Assembly: GCA_902729315.2 (NCBI GenBank)
Contig: LR746264.1
Location: forward strand, 2,527,378-2,591,377
Source of the DNA: Spirodela intermedia
Taxonomy: Eukaryota > Streptophyta > Magnoliopsida > Alismatales > Araceae
Direction of reading: 5' to 3'
Length of the DNA stretch: 64,000 bases
Shown here: positions 45,781-59,121 of the stretch, piece by piece
How the letters are laid out: each line of letters opens with the position of its first letter
How positions within the stretch are numbered: the first letter of the stretch is position 1
Translations under genes and position numbers: made by a program
Notes under the pieces: model-generated
Seen by the model: only the letters and a program-made list of their open reading frames with translations
Told to the model about the DNA's origin: nothing
Database searches by the model: none

Positions 45781-48700
45781 TTACATCAAGCTCCTCTATT
45801 TCTCTATCTTTGTCCCTATCACTTGGTCAAACTATGTCTTCATGTGTTTTGAGTTATGATGCCTAAAGTAACCATCCAGCCAACATGTAGTGAGGAAAAG
45901 AGTTTATATGCTGTTAGATTATTGACGACGAAGTATGGAGCCCACCCTCAAGCAAAACCTGCCTTCTTTAATATGTTTTTTCTATGATTTTTGTCATCCA
46001 ACTCTCTAGTATTTTTCACATAACTTATAGGCTTATCATTTCGGTTCTGAAATAAATACAATAATCTCAGTATCTTGCAATCTGTAATATTTTTATAGAA
46101 ATTATAGAAACAAAGTTCCTTTTGAAATAACTAAAACCCTTTAATTTTTTTGATAGAAATTACAAGTTCATGGTCCATTTGAAAATCACAACTAGAATGA
46201 CATTATTGATAAGAGCATTATTACATATGAACCTATGAATTCAAATTTGTCATACTGATTTGATTTATCTTTTTCCCAATATAAATGCACATTCTTCTTA
46301 GATATTTATATCATAATTGAAATGACATGAGATGTAATGTCTTCAATCTAACTTTTTTGTCATTAGCATCTAACTCCTCTAATTGAAAAATTAGTCAAAT
46401 TATAACTAAAGGAAGTTTGAGCTTAATAAATGAGATAGACTAAACAACCTCGCACATAATTTTTTCACAATGAATGAAAGGTCATTGTAGTAAATCTCTA
46501 GTTTAACATTTCAATTTAAAGTAAAATGAGGTTGAAACAAGGCAACTTTACAAGATAGATGGGAGGAGAAATAAAACCATTTTTATTTGACACAAAATCT
46601 AGGTGTTCAAAATTGTTGTAACTTTAATAAGAGAAGTTCATAGAATCAACTCAATTCCCTATGCTATAATCACGTTTAATAAGTTAGTTATATGATTCCT
46701 AAGAAGCTACTAGGCTAAAAGACCTATATGGCAATGGAAAATAAAGGCATCTATAGAGAATATGTAATGTAACCAAGACTTAACCATCATTTTACCTAGG
46801 TTGAAGACAAGAAAAACTTCAATAGGTGAGCATACGCAAGCAAACAACTCACTGCAGGTTATGCATTAGGGTTGGCATGTCAACATGCTCATCTAAGTAG
46901 TTGTTTATGACTATGACTTGAGCATGAGTGTTATGAAGATACATGTGAGGCAAGATAAAGTAGAAGATAAGTGAGTACCACAAGCAAGAACTCTACTAGG
47001 ATCACCTATGAGAAGAGAATTGAAAGGAAATAGGGGGAAATAATGGGCCAGAAAAAAAGGAAAAATGTATTCTGAAGTCCCCCTTGCCCAACTCCCTAAG
47101 GCCATTAGGAACTCATAAAACTTTATTAGTTCTTCTACTACTCCAGCCTTTCAAGGAATAAATCACATCCAAATGTGTCCACAAAGATGCTATTACAAGA
47201 AGATTGGATATAAGAATATATATATAATTTTGATTTAACTATTTTGATACTAAAAAATAGAATTAATAAAGATATTTGATTAGAAATATATTCTTTTTGC
47301 ACAAATAGTTGGATGAAGATCTATTTTGTTATATCTAATTTATTTTATGTTACCAATATTTTAAGTCATAGAACATTAAAAATGTCATCAAAGAAAATAA
47401 AGTTGAATATGTAATAATAAAAAATATTTTAGGATGAAAGTTAAGTTAATCTCTAAAGTCAAATCACAAGTTAATTCATAGCTATGAGAAAGTCCAATTG
47501 AAAAGGAAGAAACTCCCTAAAAATATTTAGTCTAACAACCCATGTGTTCGCAGCAACTCAAGAATCAATCTCTAGAAAGAGAAAAATAAAGCTTTTCCTT
47601 AAGAAACATGTTAAGCATCCCAAATTGTAATCTCTCTCAAGCACCTATGATCACATACAATTAATCTTGACACATCACAATATGAAAATATTTAAGGAAC
47701 CACTTGTTGACATGGATGAAACATGACTCAATTAAAAGCTAATCAATTGAGCAAGCTAAATGTATGTTATGCTGGTTAGCATAGAGGTCAACCTAGAATA
47801 TCCTTAGTTGATCAAATCTTAGTCATTTGAAGTTAAATGGTCAAATTCTTGAATATCCATGTCAAGAGGTTATTAGGCACATTTAAGAAGGATTTTTATC
47901 CACTTGACTTGTGGTATTGTTCTTCCTTGCTCACTCATGTTGCAGAGATCTTTTTATTCTCCTTTGAGTGGTGTCTCCTCTACACTTTCTTGTGAGAGCT
48001 ATGCCTTGCTCTCCTTTTTTTTATCATGTAAAATGCACACTCTATTACTGTTTGATCAACATATAAGTACCCTCAATACTTGCCTATTGGAAATAGTTTT
48101 ATTTTAGAGAGAGAGAAGTTAGCACTTCTCTCTACTAGATAGATCAATGGAAATGATAGAAAGTCAATGGAGTGCATGGTGTACAATAGATGATCCATTA
48201 CCTCTTTCTCACTTAAAATTGAACCTAAAAACAACCATCAGACATAATTATTTGTTTTTATGCTGCTCATGGTTCTAATAAGAATACTCATCTTAAGCTT
48301 TACATCCACAATGGGGATATAAAATTTGATCACATACATTATAAGGACCACGAAAACTCATTGAGATTCTAAAGTTATTGATCTCCACCCCTTGCTGAAG
48401 ATAGAATAGTAATGTGAAAGAATTAAATGTGTAGAATGTATCAAATTGAACATGATGATTCTAGATGAAATTTTCCATCGTGTTTATGGATATTTGAGGT
48501 GATGATCTTTTACTTAGCTGCATTTTCAATAGGTCAATGGAGAAATTTCATACTTTTATTCATGATTCTATCAAAATAACATTATTTTTTCATCTGACCC
48601 AAATAATCATATTTTCTACAAAGAATGATCACAACTTAAGTAAGATAGTTTGAAGTTCATGATCATTGATGACCTTGTTAACCTTTAATTCTGCTGTAGG

Positions 48701-51700
48701 TAAAGAATTTTCTACAAATGGGTGTGAGTAAAGAAATTGTTCATAGTAAATTTTAGTTGCATGAAGTTGACTTTCCATATTTCTAAGTTTAGCCAATGAA
48801 GTCATTTTATTTTCAGTTATTTTTCTCTATCAAAATTATATCTACAAATGATCAATTATAGAATATTAGAGTATTCATCTAGGAAGACTTTGATTGAGAT
48901 ATCTCTCTTTTTTCATAGTTTTTCATTGACAATCTTTGTAAGGTTCAATCACATTTAATATATTATTTATGATCATTCCCATTCCTAGTAAAAGATTTAT
49001 TTCTCCTTAATTAATAGAATATAGGTGTAAATGAAATGTAGGAACATTTGACGCAATTATCTTGTAAATAAAAATTAAACCAAGATGAAAAGATTTTCTT
49101 TGTTGAAGTTAGAAGCTTTAGCGTTTCATCAATTGATGCAAGCTTGATAGATTCATTGTAGGCCAAAGCTTTGAATATGGGCATGGTTGATTTATGCAAG
49201 TTTGAGGAATCTGATAGATTTCATTCATGCTTTTTGCATTCATCTCATTTCTCTTTGTTCATCATGATAAAACTTGTTCCTTGAATGATCTAGTAGGAGA
49301 CAGTGGCGTGATAGAATGTAGTCTATTGACTTTCTTCTCTTCTCTCTGTTATGCTCATTTTTGTTATTCACGATCAGTTGTCAAATAATTAGAGAGGGAA
49401 ATCATGAAAGGAGGTTAGGGCAAGATCCCTTTACAAATAATTTCTTTTTGTGAACATGCCATTTACCAGATCAGCCTCAACTTTATTTTAGGACCAATAC
49501 ACTTAACTACATCCCAATAACACATTTAATATATTCTTTACGTCATTTCAAGTAAAAGATTTATTACTCCTTAATTAGTCTAAGATAAGGCAAGATGAAA
49601 ATGTAGGAAATTTCAGACAATTATCTAGTAAATAAAAATCTACACACCAGATTTCCATCATCAATCTTCATACTAGTCCAAATATCTAATACCCTTCTGT
49701 GCTATGGTCATCATCAAAACTTAGAACAAGTCATGACCTATCTAATTGTACAATATCTTTTCTATTTATTTTGTATTTTCTCTAAACTACTAAAATTGAC
49801 TACATGACAAGCTTTATTGTATCAAGTGAGATAACCCATGGGTGAACCCATCTTTGTAGAGGGTAGGAAAAACATAAATTTAATGTAAAAAGCCTCATAT
49901 ACTTCAGGTGCTTTTTCAGATACCATAATAAAGTATTTTAAATATATTTTAAAGTGAAAAAGATATGTAAATATCTTTGTGATATATCAAGTTATAAATA
50001 TACTCTTATGCTTTGTTAACTTACCTCATTTCAAGGAAGTGAAAGCAAAACTTTGTAAGCAACTAATTCCGAACATATTTGAAACTTTCTCACAAGTTAA
50101 ATATGATTTTCAAATTGATAAAGACTATCTTTATGCCATTACATGACTTCTTCCTTAGTGTAAAAACTCAATTAAATGAAGTAAATTGAACTCATGAACC
50201 ATTTTCTTTATTAAAAATAGAGAGATATAGTAGTTTTGTTGTGCTTAATGAGTTAGCACTAAATTTAGAAATGGGGTTTGAATTGGTTCTCTTTTTGTCT
50301 TATCATCCATATTCTTTTTTCTTGATGGTTTCTTTTTCACACCATATGTTTCAAAGAAAGGCATACAACATTTCTATAGAAGCTCAGCTATCTAATTTAC
50401 AACATTTTTATGGTAGTTTGGTCTTTAATGGTACCATGCTCTTGAGTCCATTAATATCTTAGTGCACAGACCAATAATTATAAGGGTTCAGTTCTCATAT
50501 AATTTGTCTTTGAAACTCTCTTTAGGTTAATGGCTCTAGATGGTCCAATAGCTGATAAGTTCTTAGATCCCTACACTAAACATTTCACCAAAAATTATCT
50601 TTAGATTCACTACTATAAATTTTGTCAGATGAATTTTGTCACAAAATGCATCTCTAGATACTTTGTTCTAAAATGCCTGAGAAGAGTTACAACACTACTC
50701 ATCTATTCACTCATCATATAATAACACTATCATGTGATACACTAGTGTGAAATTTTCATGTTCCTTGAGTATTGAGACCTCTAATTTAGTGTTGAAGAAG
50801 CTTCATCTATATGAAGACATGATGGTCTTGAGTTGCAACTTGTAGACTTTATTTTAGTCTACTTTTTTCTATTGATACTTTTATCTAGTTTCTTTCTTCT
50901 TATTGAGGCTTTACTCCCTAAATAGCTCATTAGAAAAGTTTGAATCTAATAGTAACTTTGAAAGACTTGAGCAGCCATTTCTTTTCCCATTTTGGGCTTT
51001 CAAGTATCAACAACCATACTTGGTCTCCATGGAGGAGCAGAGGCATGGTGGCTCCTTTTTGGCCACCCTTTGCTCCTCTTCTTGACCTAGGTTGGGGACG
51101 ACCTCCCCTTTAATCTCCTCTGAATAGAGCATCCAATGTCTAGGGCAAACATGCTCTTGATTTTAATGTGCATATTATCTTGAGGGATGTGTTCTTAGTG
51201 TGCATATTCTCTTAATAGATATTGGACGCTCTATTAAGAGTAAATTATATGCACATCTTCCACTTAATTTTGTGAGAACTGCTGCTAAATAATATGCCCA
51301 TTAAGTGAAAACCATCTTATTTTGTGAAAACCATCTATAGGATTTGTGTGCCTGCTGTTCAAGAGTGAATATGTACATTAATTTCTTTAAAGAAAGAAGA
51401 AATTTAGTTCTTTGAAGTATTGTGCCCTACTTATTGTGTTGTGTTTGACTTCAAGTTAGCATTCCTACAAATCCTGCACATTCAAGTTTGTTGAGGGATC
51501 TATTTTGTAAGAAAAAGGTGTGTCATAAAGTATTTCATACCATTTTTCTCCTATAGAATGTTTTTCTCGTGTATGTAGTAATGATTTTGAATGTAAATTC
51601 AAGTGATACCTTGGAGTATCAATTTATCTGAAAATTTTGGTAGCTTCAAAGTATATTTATGTGAATTTTAAAATTCTAAATAATTACTTGAAATCCATTT

Positions 51701-53600
51701 ATCATGAGTCTCACATGTCAGATGTGGCAGCATAAAAAAACTATTTGAGACAACCTAAAAGATATCTTGAATATGAAATTCTCAAATAGAAATATAATAT
51801 GTTATACTTTTGATCTCTCACTTCACAGCCAATATATGTGCATTCCATACATTCAAAAATCATTACTTCTAATAAAACGATTTAAAGTGTAATTTTCATT
51901 GAAAATATTTACACAAACTATAAGAATAACTTCAAGTGGATATTTCAAATATACATCATCAATCTCAGATCATGAATAGGTAATTTTTGTTGGACTCTTA
52001 AAACTTGCTAACTATTTTCCAAGGATTCATAACCATTACTTTTTATAAGTCAATAAAAATGATAAATTAAGTCATTCCCTGATGTTAATCATCCAAATCA
52101 TCAATCCTTAATTCTATAGTTATTCATCAGGCATATGTATGTTTGTGATCACCACCAAAACATATTCGGCTTTTAAAGCCAACAAACTTTTGTAAATAGT
52201 CTCAAAATCACGCATATCTCTAAAAAAGTTGGAAAAATGTTTTTTCAAGACATTAATAAAATTTCAATGTACATTTAGTTGCGAAAATTCAAAATTTTAC
52301 TATTTTTTGTATTTTATCAACATTCAAACTAGAAAGGCTTCAAAAGCCAATAAAGAGGACAGAGGATGGAGAGAGAGTACACTAAGATATGAGTAACTGT
52401 GGACAATTAATAGAGAAAACATGCTCTATGTTTTCAGGCTAGGATGTACAAAATATTGAACCTAACAAAAAAAAAAGAATAATTTAAGTTTTTTTTTTCA
52501 AAACATGGCTTTCTAGGTTAACTCTTTGACACTTTCCCATCTCAAACTAGAAAAGAAGAAATAATTGACCTAGAATTAGCTTCAAGCCTAATTGATGATG
52601 TGGATAAGAAATAGCACAGCGCATCCACAAGGTAGCGCTCATGGAATCCACAAGGGTTACCCAAACTCTCAAGTACATAGAGAAGAATAGATAATATTTC
52701 AAGGTTGAAAAAACTCTCTTCATCTAGAATCTGCTCCTCCTAGGAATGAGACAATCAATTATAAGATCACCAGAATAGTATATTTGGTAAGAAACTGTTT
52801 AACAGTTCAGCAACATTTCCTAGACAACAATTATTAGTTATTAATCATGTGAAATAAAAAGTGTTTCTACCTGTCAAATAGCTCAGTTTGGCTCTTCCTG
52901 GTTTCACCTGTTGGGCCCTATTGAGCAGTGCCTTTTGAGCCGTTTCTGTTTCTGCAACTCTGTTCTACATCAGCCGTTGTCAAACCTTATCACCTAGTCC
53001 AAGAAAATTGAAGGGAGAGGGGCTCAGTATCAAGCCCTAGATGAGAGTAGGATAAAGAGCAAGTGGGCCATCCCCACTACGCTGAGTACCAACTCATGAA
53101 ATAGAGCACCACAAGAATATAGTGCTCCATCCATTTTGACAAAAGCTCTGCATGTGGCTCATGTCAAAAGGGCCTGGTCTTTCTGGAACTTGCACCGGAG
53201 AAATCAAGCTCAGAATAAGTAAACATTGGTTCATGGGCATCCCCAGGTACTTGGACTGGTATTATAACCAGATGTAGAACCAGGTAGTTTGTAGGATAAT
53301 CTTGCCGCTTTCAGGGGGGGGGAGCATGCTCGAAGGATGCCTTCGTATCTTTCTTGCTGGTGGGTCTTTCAAGAGGACCACCCTCGTGACCTGAAATTGG
53401 AGGAAATTCCATCTGTCAACAGTGCTCTACTTTATAGCCGCCAGTTGGCAAGAGGGATCATGTGAGATGGAGGGCCTTAGTGAGAGGAAGATGGGCCTCC
53501 TAGACTAGGCTAGAAGAATCTGGCCGGGCTGTTCTTGGGCCAGTCATTGTGCCCGTATTCATTTCTGTCTTGGTGTAGGTTACCGCCCTTACTTTTACTC
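45781..53600. other. AT-rich intergenic DNA, no gene seen
   Basis: Scattered short ORFs (for example 46911-47105, 50241-50462 and 50903-51085) have no recognisable domain. An inverted repeat lies near 51.1 kb. GC content rises from about 52.9 kb towards the receptor gene, but no exon could be built there. Confidence 0.55.
51121..51238. repeat. imperfect inverted repeat, about 20-bp arms
   Basis: GAATAGAGCATCCAATGTCT (from about 51121) pairs with AGATATTGGACGCTCTATTA (from about 51216), 17 of 20 positions, around a loop of about 75 nt. The loop holds a direct repeat of GTGCATATT plus TCTT. It could be a MITE remnant; no target-site duplication was identified. Confidence 0.5.
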
Positions 53601-54536
53601 ACATGATGATCTCTTCTTAGTTATTTAACTACAAAGAGAGAGAGAGAGAGAGCTTAGAGCAGGAGTGCCCGCAGAGATCCTCTGCTAAAGACAAAGTGCC
53701 GGCTTCCCTCCCCTCGACAGTAACCCCCTAGCTTTACAGTCCAAAGGAAAAACTCCAGGGCACCTTCGCATGTGTAGCCAAAAGGAGCCATGCCCATGGT
53801 CGCGAGAATAGAGCAGGTATCTTTCTCTCTCTAGATGGAGTCATAGGTCGAGCTTCGAAAGGTGAGTGCACTCTGCAATGGGGGTTCAGAAAAGTTCCCT
53901 CGAGGAAACGAGCATCAATAATGGAGTAATTTCATCCATCTTTCTCTCTCCCTCTCTGGCTCTACAGTGGTCAGCTGAGGGAAGGGAAAAGTTAAACGCG
54001 GAACAAAAGGCCTCGAGTGGGCTTCATCGCTTTGGCGCTTTTCTCGGATAGAACCAATCCGCCACCGTCGCCCTCCAGCTCTGCTAGCCTGCGCCTCGTT
54101 TGTTCCCTCTAGGCCCCCCCCTCTGCTCTGCACCACCCCGTGACCCATCTCCGTAACAGAGGGAGGGAAGATAGAGAGCGCACAGAGCCGGGGGGGATAC
54201 ATGGAACTGGCAGCATCTGGCAGGGTACGTCGGAGCTGAGAAGGGCAGCTGTCTGGCAAGGCGAGTTTGTGGCGGGCATTAGAGAGCCACAGAGGCATCT
54301 TCGAGTAAAGCGGCCTGTGGGACTCTCTCCGTCTCTCTGTAGCTCGCTCGCTACTTGCTTCTGCACATTCAAAAAGTCTCCTGCCGAGAGGCTTGTGTGA
54401 TGCGACGCTTGAGAAGTTCTTGCCAGGGAAAACTGTAGGTTTTCTCTCGGAAAACAGCGGAAGGAAAACATCAGAAAGTGATGGATGGCGCCGGAGTTTG
54501 ATCTGGAAGATCCCAGCAACGTCTGGTTTTCCGGCA
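53601..54536 (+). promoter_or_regulatory. 5' flank and leader of the LRR receptor gene
   Basis: GC content rises steeply, and a GA run lies at about 53633-53651. No clear TATA box. An ATG at 54393 is in frame with the receptor start at 54537 with no stop between, and a second ATG at 54485 opens an overlapping frame (77 codons). These could lengthen the N-terminus or act as upstream ORFs if the leader includes them. Confidence 0.4.
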
Positions 54537-57500
54537 ATGGCGGCGGGCGGGGGCTTTCCGGCAGCCGTTCTGCTCGTCCTTGTTCTCAGCTCTACCGCCG
54601 CCGCCACCAACCAGGTCAAGTCCTCCCAGGTCTGGTCTCTTCTACGCCTGCGGCGCCTCCTCGGCCACCCCCCGGTCCTCGCCAGCTGGACCAACAACAC
54701 AGACCCCTGTTCCGGTGACCCCTCCCCCTCCCTCACCGTCGTCTGCTACGGCGATGGGGTCAGTCAGCTGCACATCGCCGGCGCCGACGGCTCCCCTCCT
54801 CTCCCCCGCAGCTTCTCCGTCAACTCATTCTTCACCACCCTCACCCGCCTCCCGAACCTCAAAGTCCTCTCCCTCTCCTCCCTCGGCCTGTGGGGCTCCC
54901 TACCCGGACACAAGCTCGCCCGCCTCTCCTCCCTCGAAATCCTCAACCTCAGCTCCAATTTCCTCTCCGGTCCCCTTCCCGGCGAGCTGTCCTCTCTCGT
55001 TGAGCTCCAGAGCCTCATCCTCGACCACAACATGTTCTCCGGCGAGGTCCCCGCCGGGCTCGGCCAGCTCTCCCGCCTCGCGGTGGTCAGTGTCCGGAAC
55101 AACTCCCTCAGCGGGGAGCTGCCAGAGTCGCTGGCCAACCTCGAGGGCCTCCGCGTGCTCATCTTCTCCGCCAACAACCTCTCCGGCGGCCTGCCGGACC
55201 TCACCGGGCTCACCAACCTGCAGGTCCTCGACGTGGGAGACAACCGTCTGGGCCCCGTCTTCCCGGAGCTGGGGAAGAAGGTGGCGACAGTGGTGCTGAG
55301 GAACAACACCTTCACCGGCGGCCTCCCCACCGATGTGACTTCATACCATCTCCTGCAGAAGCTCGACATCTCCCACAACAGGTTCGTCGGGCCCTTCCCG
55401 CCGGCATTGCTCTCCCTGCCGTCCATTCGTCACTTGGACATCGCCGGGAACAGGTTCACCGGGTTGCTCTTCTCAAATCTCTCCTGCAACGACGGCCTCG
55501 AGTTCGTCGACTTCTCCTTCAACCTCCTCACGGGCAGCCTGCCGGCATGCCTCGCCAGAGAATCGACTCCAAACAACGTCTCCTATTTGATGAATTGCCT
55601 GAGCGACATGGCTCAGCCCCAGCACCCATATTCCTTCTGCAGAACTCAGGCCCTGGCTGTGGGGGTGATCCCCACGAGGCCACGGAAGGGGTCAAGCCGG
55701 AAGACAGCCGTCGCGGCTAGTGTGGCGGCGGCGGCCATGGCCACAGTCTTCCTGGCCTTGTTGGGCCTCTTCACTCTCAGAAAACTGAATAAGAGGAACG
55801 CGAGGACGAAGCCGCCTAGGAGGCTGGTCGAGCATGCCTCCAATGGCTATCCCTCCAAGCTGCTCTCTGATGCCAGTGAGCCCCCCACCCCGACTGAATC
55901 CTCTCAATTATCCACCTGAACTTGGTAGAACCCTACGGATTTCTCATGATCACTGCTGTCCATTTTTTCTGTGTTGCCCTTGTGCGTAAAAGGGTACATC
56001 TCGCAGACGATCAAGCTGGGGGCGCTCGGTATTCCATCTTACAGGTCCTTCTCCTTGGAGGAACTTGAAGCGGCTACAAACGGCTTTGAAACATCCGCCT
56101 TCTTGGATGAAGGCTCACATGGCGAGGTGAGCCAGGCCTTTCACTGCGATTCAAACTTTGGATGATGCATGCCATGTGGGTTCATGTGGGACTTTACTCT
56201 TTTTTTTCTCATGTTTTTATTTTGATCGGTGGTATGTTTGGACCATCATTCTGGTGCATCATTGGACACCTGATCTCAGCGGACTAGCAAGTTTTTTTTT
56301 CTTCTTTTTTTCTTCTTTTTGGTTGAGGGCTACTGAAAAGCATCTGTGGTGGCTGCAGATGTACTGGGGAAGGTTGAATGATAAAACCATGGTGGCAATC
56401 AGATGCCTGAAGTTGAAGAAGAGCCACGTTTCCCGCTCCCAGAACTTCACCCGCTACATTGAGCTGTTCTCAAAGCTCCGTCATCAGCATTTGGTCAGTG
56501 CCCTCGGCCACTGCTTTGAGTACTACCTCGACGACTCCTCTGTCAGCAGAGTCTTCCTCGTCTTTGAGTATGTCACCAATGGGACTTTAAGAAGCAATCT
56601 CTGTGGTAAGATCACTGGGTTTCCTTTGATTCATTCCCTCTGCATGTTTTGACGCCCTTTCCACCCTTTTTTCCAAAAAAAATTTCACTCTAACCGTCTA
56701 TTATTTGTCGTATCATTCTGGTCTGAGTTCATCTTGATGAGATTTTATCTGCTCCCAATAATTTTCTTGCCCGCTTTATGACTGATTCTATATTGTTAGT
56801 ACCTTTTCCCCCTCCGTTCTATGAGGAGCTATTCATTTCTCGATTCATTCAAATTGGGCAGAGGAAGTGGGTGGGCACCAGCTCACATGGTCTCAGAGGA
56901 TATCCGCAGCGATTGGTGTGGCCAAGGGCATCCAGTTCCTCCATGCTGGGATCATACCTGGTCTGTTCGCAAATGGCGTGACGGCGACCAATGTCGTCTT
57001 GGATCACAACCTGGTTGCCAAAATTAGCAGCTATAATCTCCCAATAATAGCCGACAGCATGCGTATTGAGGTAAGAATGGAATAAATTCCATGTGTATAT
57101 AATTTTAAACTCTTTTGTCACCTCTACCAAAAAAAATGTGGATTTTGATACACGCCATCTCTCACAGATTGCAACAGGGAGTTCGTCAAATGTATCAAAG
57201 GAACCGAAGGGAAGGTAGATAAATATCCTTTTTTTTTCCTTTCTCGAATAGAACAATTATTGATTTCTCTTTCTTCATTTGGAACCAAATGTTGGGCACG
57301 TGGCCCATTTATTGGGCACGTGGCCCATTTATTGGGCACATGGCCCAGAGGCACAAATTTCTGAAAGAACTGATCTTGGCCTGGCGACTGATGTCAGCCG
57401 CAGTAGATCCGATTCAGGGGGAATTAATCGAAAGTCAGTTCTGAAGAAGCTGATAAATTTTCCTTTTCTTTTCCCATATTTATCATCCCTTACATGAAAT

Positions 57501-58031
57501 CCTACACCTACCGTAATTAATCTGAGATGGGGGATTTTTCAGGCATAAAAATGAGGAGAAAATGGATATTTATGATTTTGGAGTGATCCTGCTGGAAGTC
57601 ATCTCCGGACAACCTGTCACTTCCACGATTGATGTGAACATGCTAAAGGATCAGGTGGACAGATTTTTCTTTTTCTAAAATTAATTTGCCCGGATATTGC
57701 TCCGATTCATTCAGATTGCGTATACATGAATATATATTAATATAAATTTAGGCCTGATTGATTCCTCTTTCCACCCCAGTTCGAAGCCAGCATCACTGCT
57801 GACGGGGGGGCTCGTCAGAGGAGCGTGGTGGATGTGGCAATCCGCAAGGCCTCCTGTGACGAGTCACTGAGAATAGTCATGGAAATCTGCATCCGATGCC
57901 TGTCAGCAGAGCCACTGGAGCGGCCGTCCATCGAGGACATACTCTGGAACCTGCAGTTTGCTGCCCAGATCCAGGATGATTGGAGAGGAGACGCCCAGAG
58001 CGGCAGTAACTCCCCACCCACTCTCCACTAG
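54537..58031 (+). CDS. probable inactive LRR receptor-like kinase (At3g03770-like), 779 aa
   Basis: Exons: 54537-55875, 55993-56126, 56359-56605, 56862-57070, 57168-57214, 57543-57654, 57780-58031. Total is 2340 nt, phases agree, and all introns are GT-AG. The start at 54537 places a signal peptide (MAAGGGFPAAVLLVLVLSS) at the N-terminus; the in-frame ATG at 54393 would bury it. The ectodomain has about nine LRRs (residues about 100-370, e.g. LKVLSLSSLGLWGSLP, LEILNLSSNFLSGPLP). A membrane segment lies near residues 396-417. The junction SDA|RYISQTIKLG and the block SFSLEELEAATNGFE lead into the kinase-like domain. Catalytic residues are missing: VAIK reads VAIRCLK, the HRD loop reads GIIPGLFANGVTATN, and DFG reads SSYNLP. 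DIYDFGVILLEVISG and LERPSIEDILWNLQFA remain. This family is known as pseudokinases; it likely works as a scaffold or co-receptor at the plasma membrane. Confidence 0.94.
57292..57347 (+). repeat. three tandem 20-bp units with G-box, in receptor intron
   Basis: The unit TTGGGCACGTGGCCCATTTA occurs exactly twice (57292-57311 and 57312-57331) and then as TTGGGCACATGGCCCA (57332-57347). Each of the first two has CACGTG within a near palindrome (GGGCACGTGGCCC); the third carries CACATG. It lies in the intron between 57214 and 57543. Confidence 0.9.
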
Positions 58032-58560
58032 CTGGCTGGCAAGAATCACTCTTCAATGCACAAGGTACAATCTTTTTACCAGCCTGATATGATTGCAGTT
58101 CGGCCAATTTCAGGAATCATTCTCCAGTGGAGGGATTCTATAGGTATCTGAGACCATCGTCTTAGAAAACCTAGTTTCGAGTTCCTTCAAGATTCTTCAG
58201 AAAAAGAAAATCTCCCGTTTGACTCTCTAGCGCAGATCATCTGCTTGGTAGAATGTTTATTTTTTCCATATACCAGGTGTAATTTTCCTCTGGGATATCA
58301 TCGCCGTTAACACCAGGCTTTTATATTATATGAATGGAGAAACAGAGGACTGAAGAGGTCTGTCCTGACCAGTGCTCTGGCCCGCCTCAATCAGAGGAGC
58401 TTGGCTTTGTCCAACAATGGAAGCGAGGTCCGAGCAATCCTTTGTACTCAAGTTTCCTGTTTTCTTGGGAAGAGAGGGAAACCTGTTGGTTGTTGCATGA
58501 CTGGGACCCTGCAGCAATCTTTCAAGGCCTAATGAACAGTCAACCACCTCAAGCCACGGG
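58032..58560 (+). other. 3' flank of the receptor gene, no further gene seen
   Basis: Contains the 3'-UTR region of the receptor gene. ORFs at 58326-58615 on both strands have no recognisable domain. Confidence 0.5.
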
Positions 58561-58562
58561 CA

Positions 58563-59121
58563 TCAACCTACCCCCTCTTTCCTTCCTGTCCCAGTCTCCG
58601 CCAGAATCATGTTGAAGTTTATCTCCGTAGCTTTGAAGTTGCATGAATTGTTCAATGAATGAAGAATGGCGGTATAACTAATCACGTCTGGTTTAATGTG
58701 GTAATACTCTTTTTGGTGAAAAAAGACGGCAACAACAAGCGACATGAATCATGAAGAGAAGAAAGAAGATGACCGGGTCCGAAATGGTTTTGACCCCTTT
58801 ATATTACAGTTTTTCACGTAGTTCCTTTGGATGGTTCGAATATGCGGATATCTGATCAAACCCTCGTATCAAATTTGTTAATTTCTTGAAGAATGGTGGG
58901 GTGATTGGAATGTAATTAATTGAGAGTTTTCTGGCGAGTTTATGGAAAGAAGCTTCCTTGTGATGTTTTCTCGTAGTTTTTTTCTGGAAATAAGTTTCTA
59001 GGAACTGGATTCCTGAGTGTGATGACGGATGATCGCACGCTTGACGATTCCATCTGAAGAAGTTGGCGCATGGTTTTATCTTATTCGGAAATGTCTTGGG
59101 AAGGAAAGATCTGTATCGCAT
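58563..59121 (-). pseudogene. possible PPR gene relic
   Basis: On the minus strand, about 58697-58587 encodes KPDVISYTAILHSLNN followed by NFKATEINFNMILAETG. This fits the 35-residue pentatricopeptide consensus (VxxYTxLIxxLxxxGxxxxAxxxFxxM). Only one clear motif exists, in a 60-codon frame. A separate 105-codon frame upstream (58804-59121) has an ANFFRWNRQ word reminiscent of PPR protein N-termini but no clear repeat. No full gene can be built. PPR proteins normally bind organelle RNA; this copy is most likely dead. Confidence 0.4.

Noticed and set aside
53915-54736. 273-aa minus-strand ORF before and over the receptor gene
   Set aside because: Antisense to the leader and first exon in GC-rich DNA with few stops; no recognisable domain.
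54580-55299. 239-aa Ser/Pro-rich plus-strand ORF
   Set aside because: Alternative frame of the LRR exon; its composition comes from the GC-rich codons of the true frame.
54764-55426. 220-aa minus-strand ORF within the receptor first exon
   Set aside because: Antisense shadow of LRR codons in GC-rich sequence.
57349-57460. Extra coding exon in the receptor gene (SERTDLGLATDVSRSRSD-like frame)
   Set aside because: Exons 57168-57214 and 57543-57654 already join in phase and match the family length; including it is not needed and no acceptor fits clearly.
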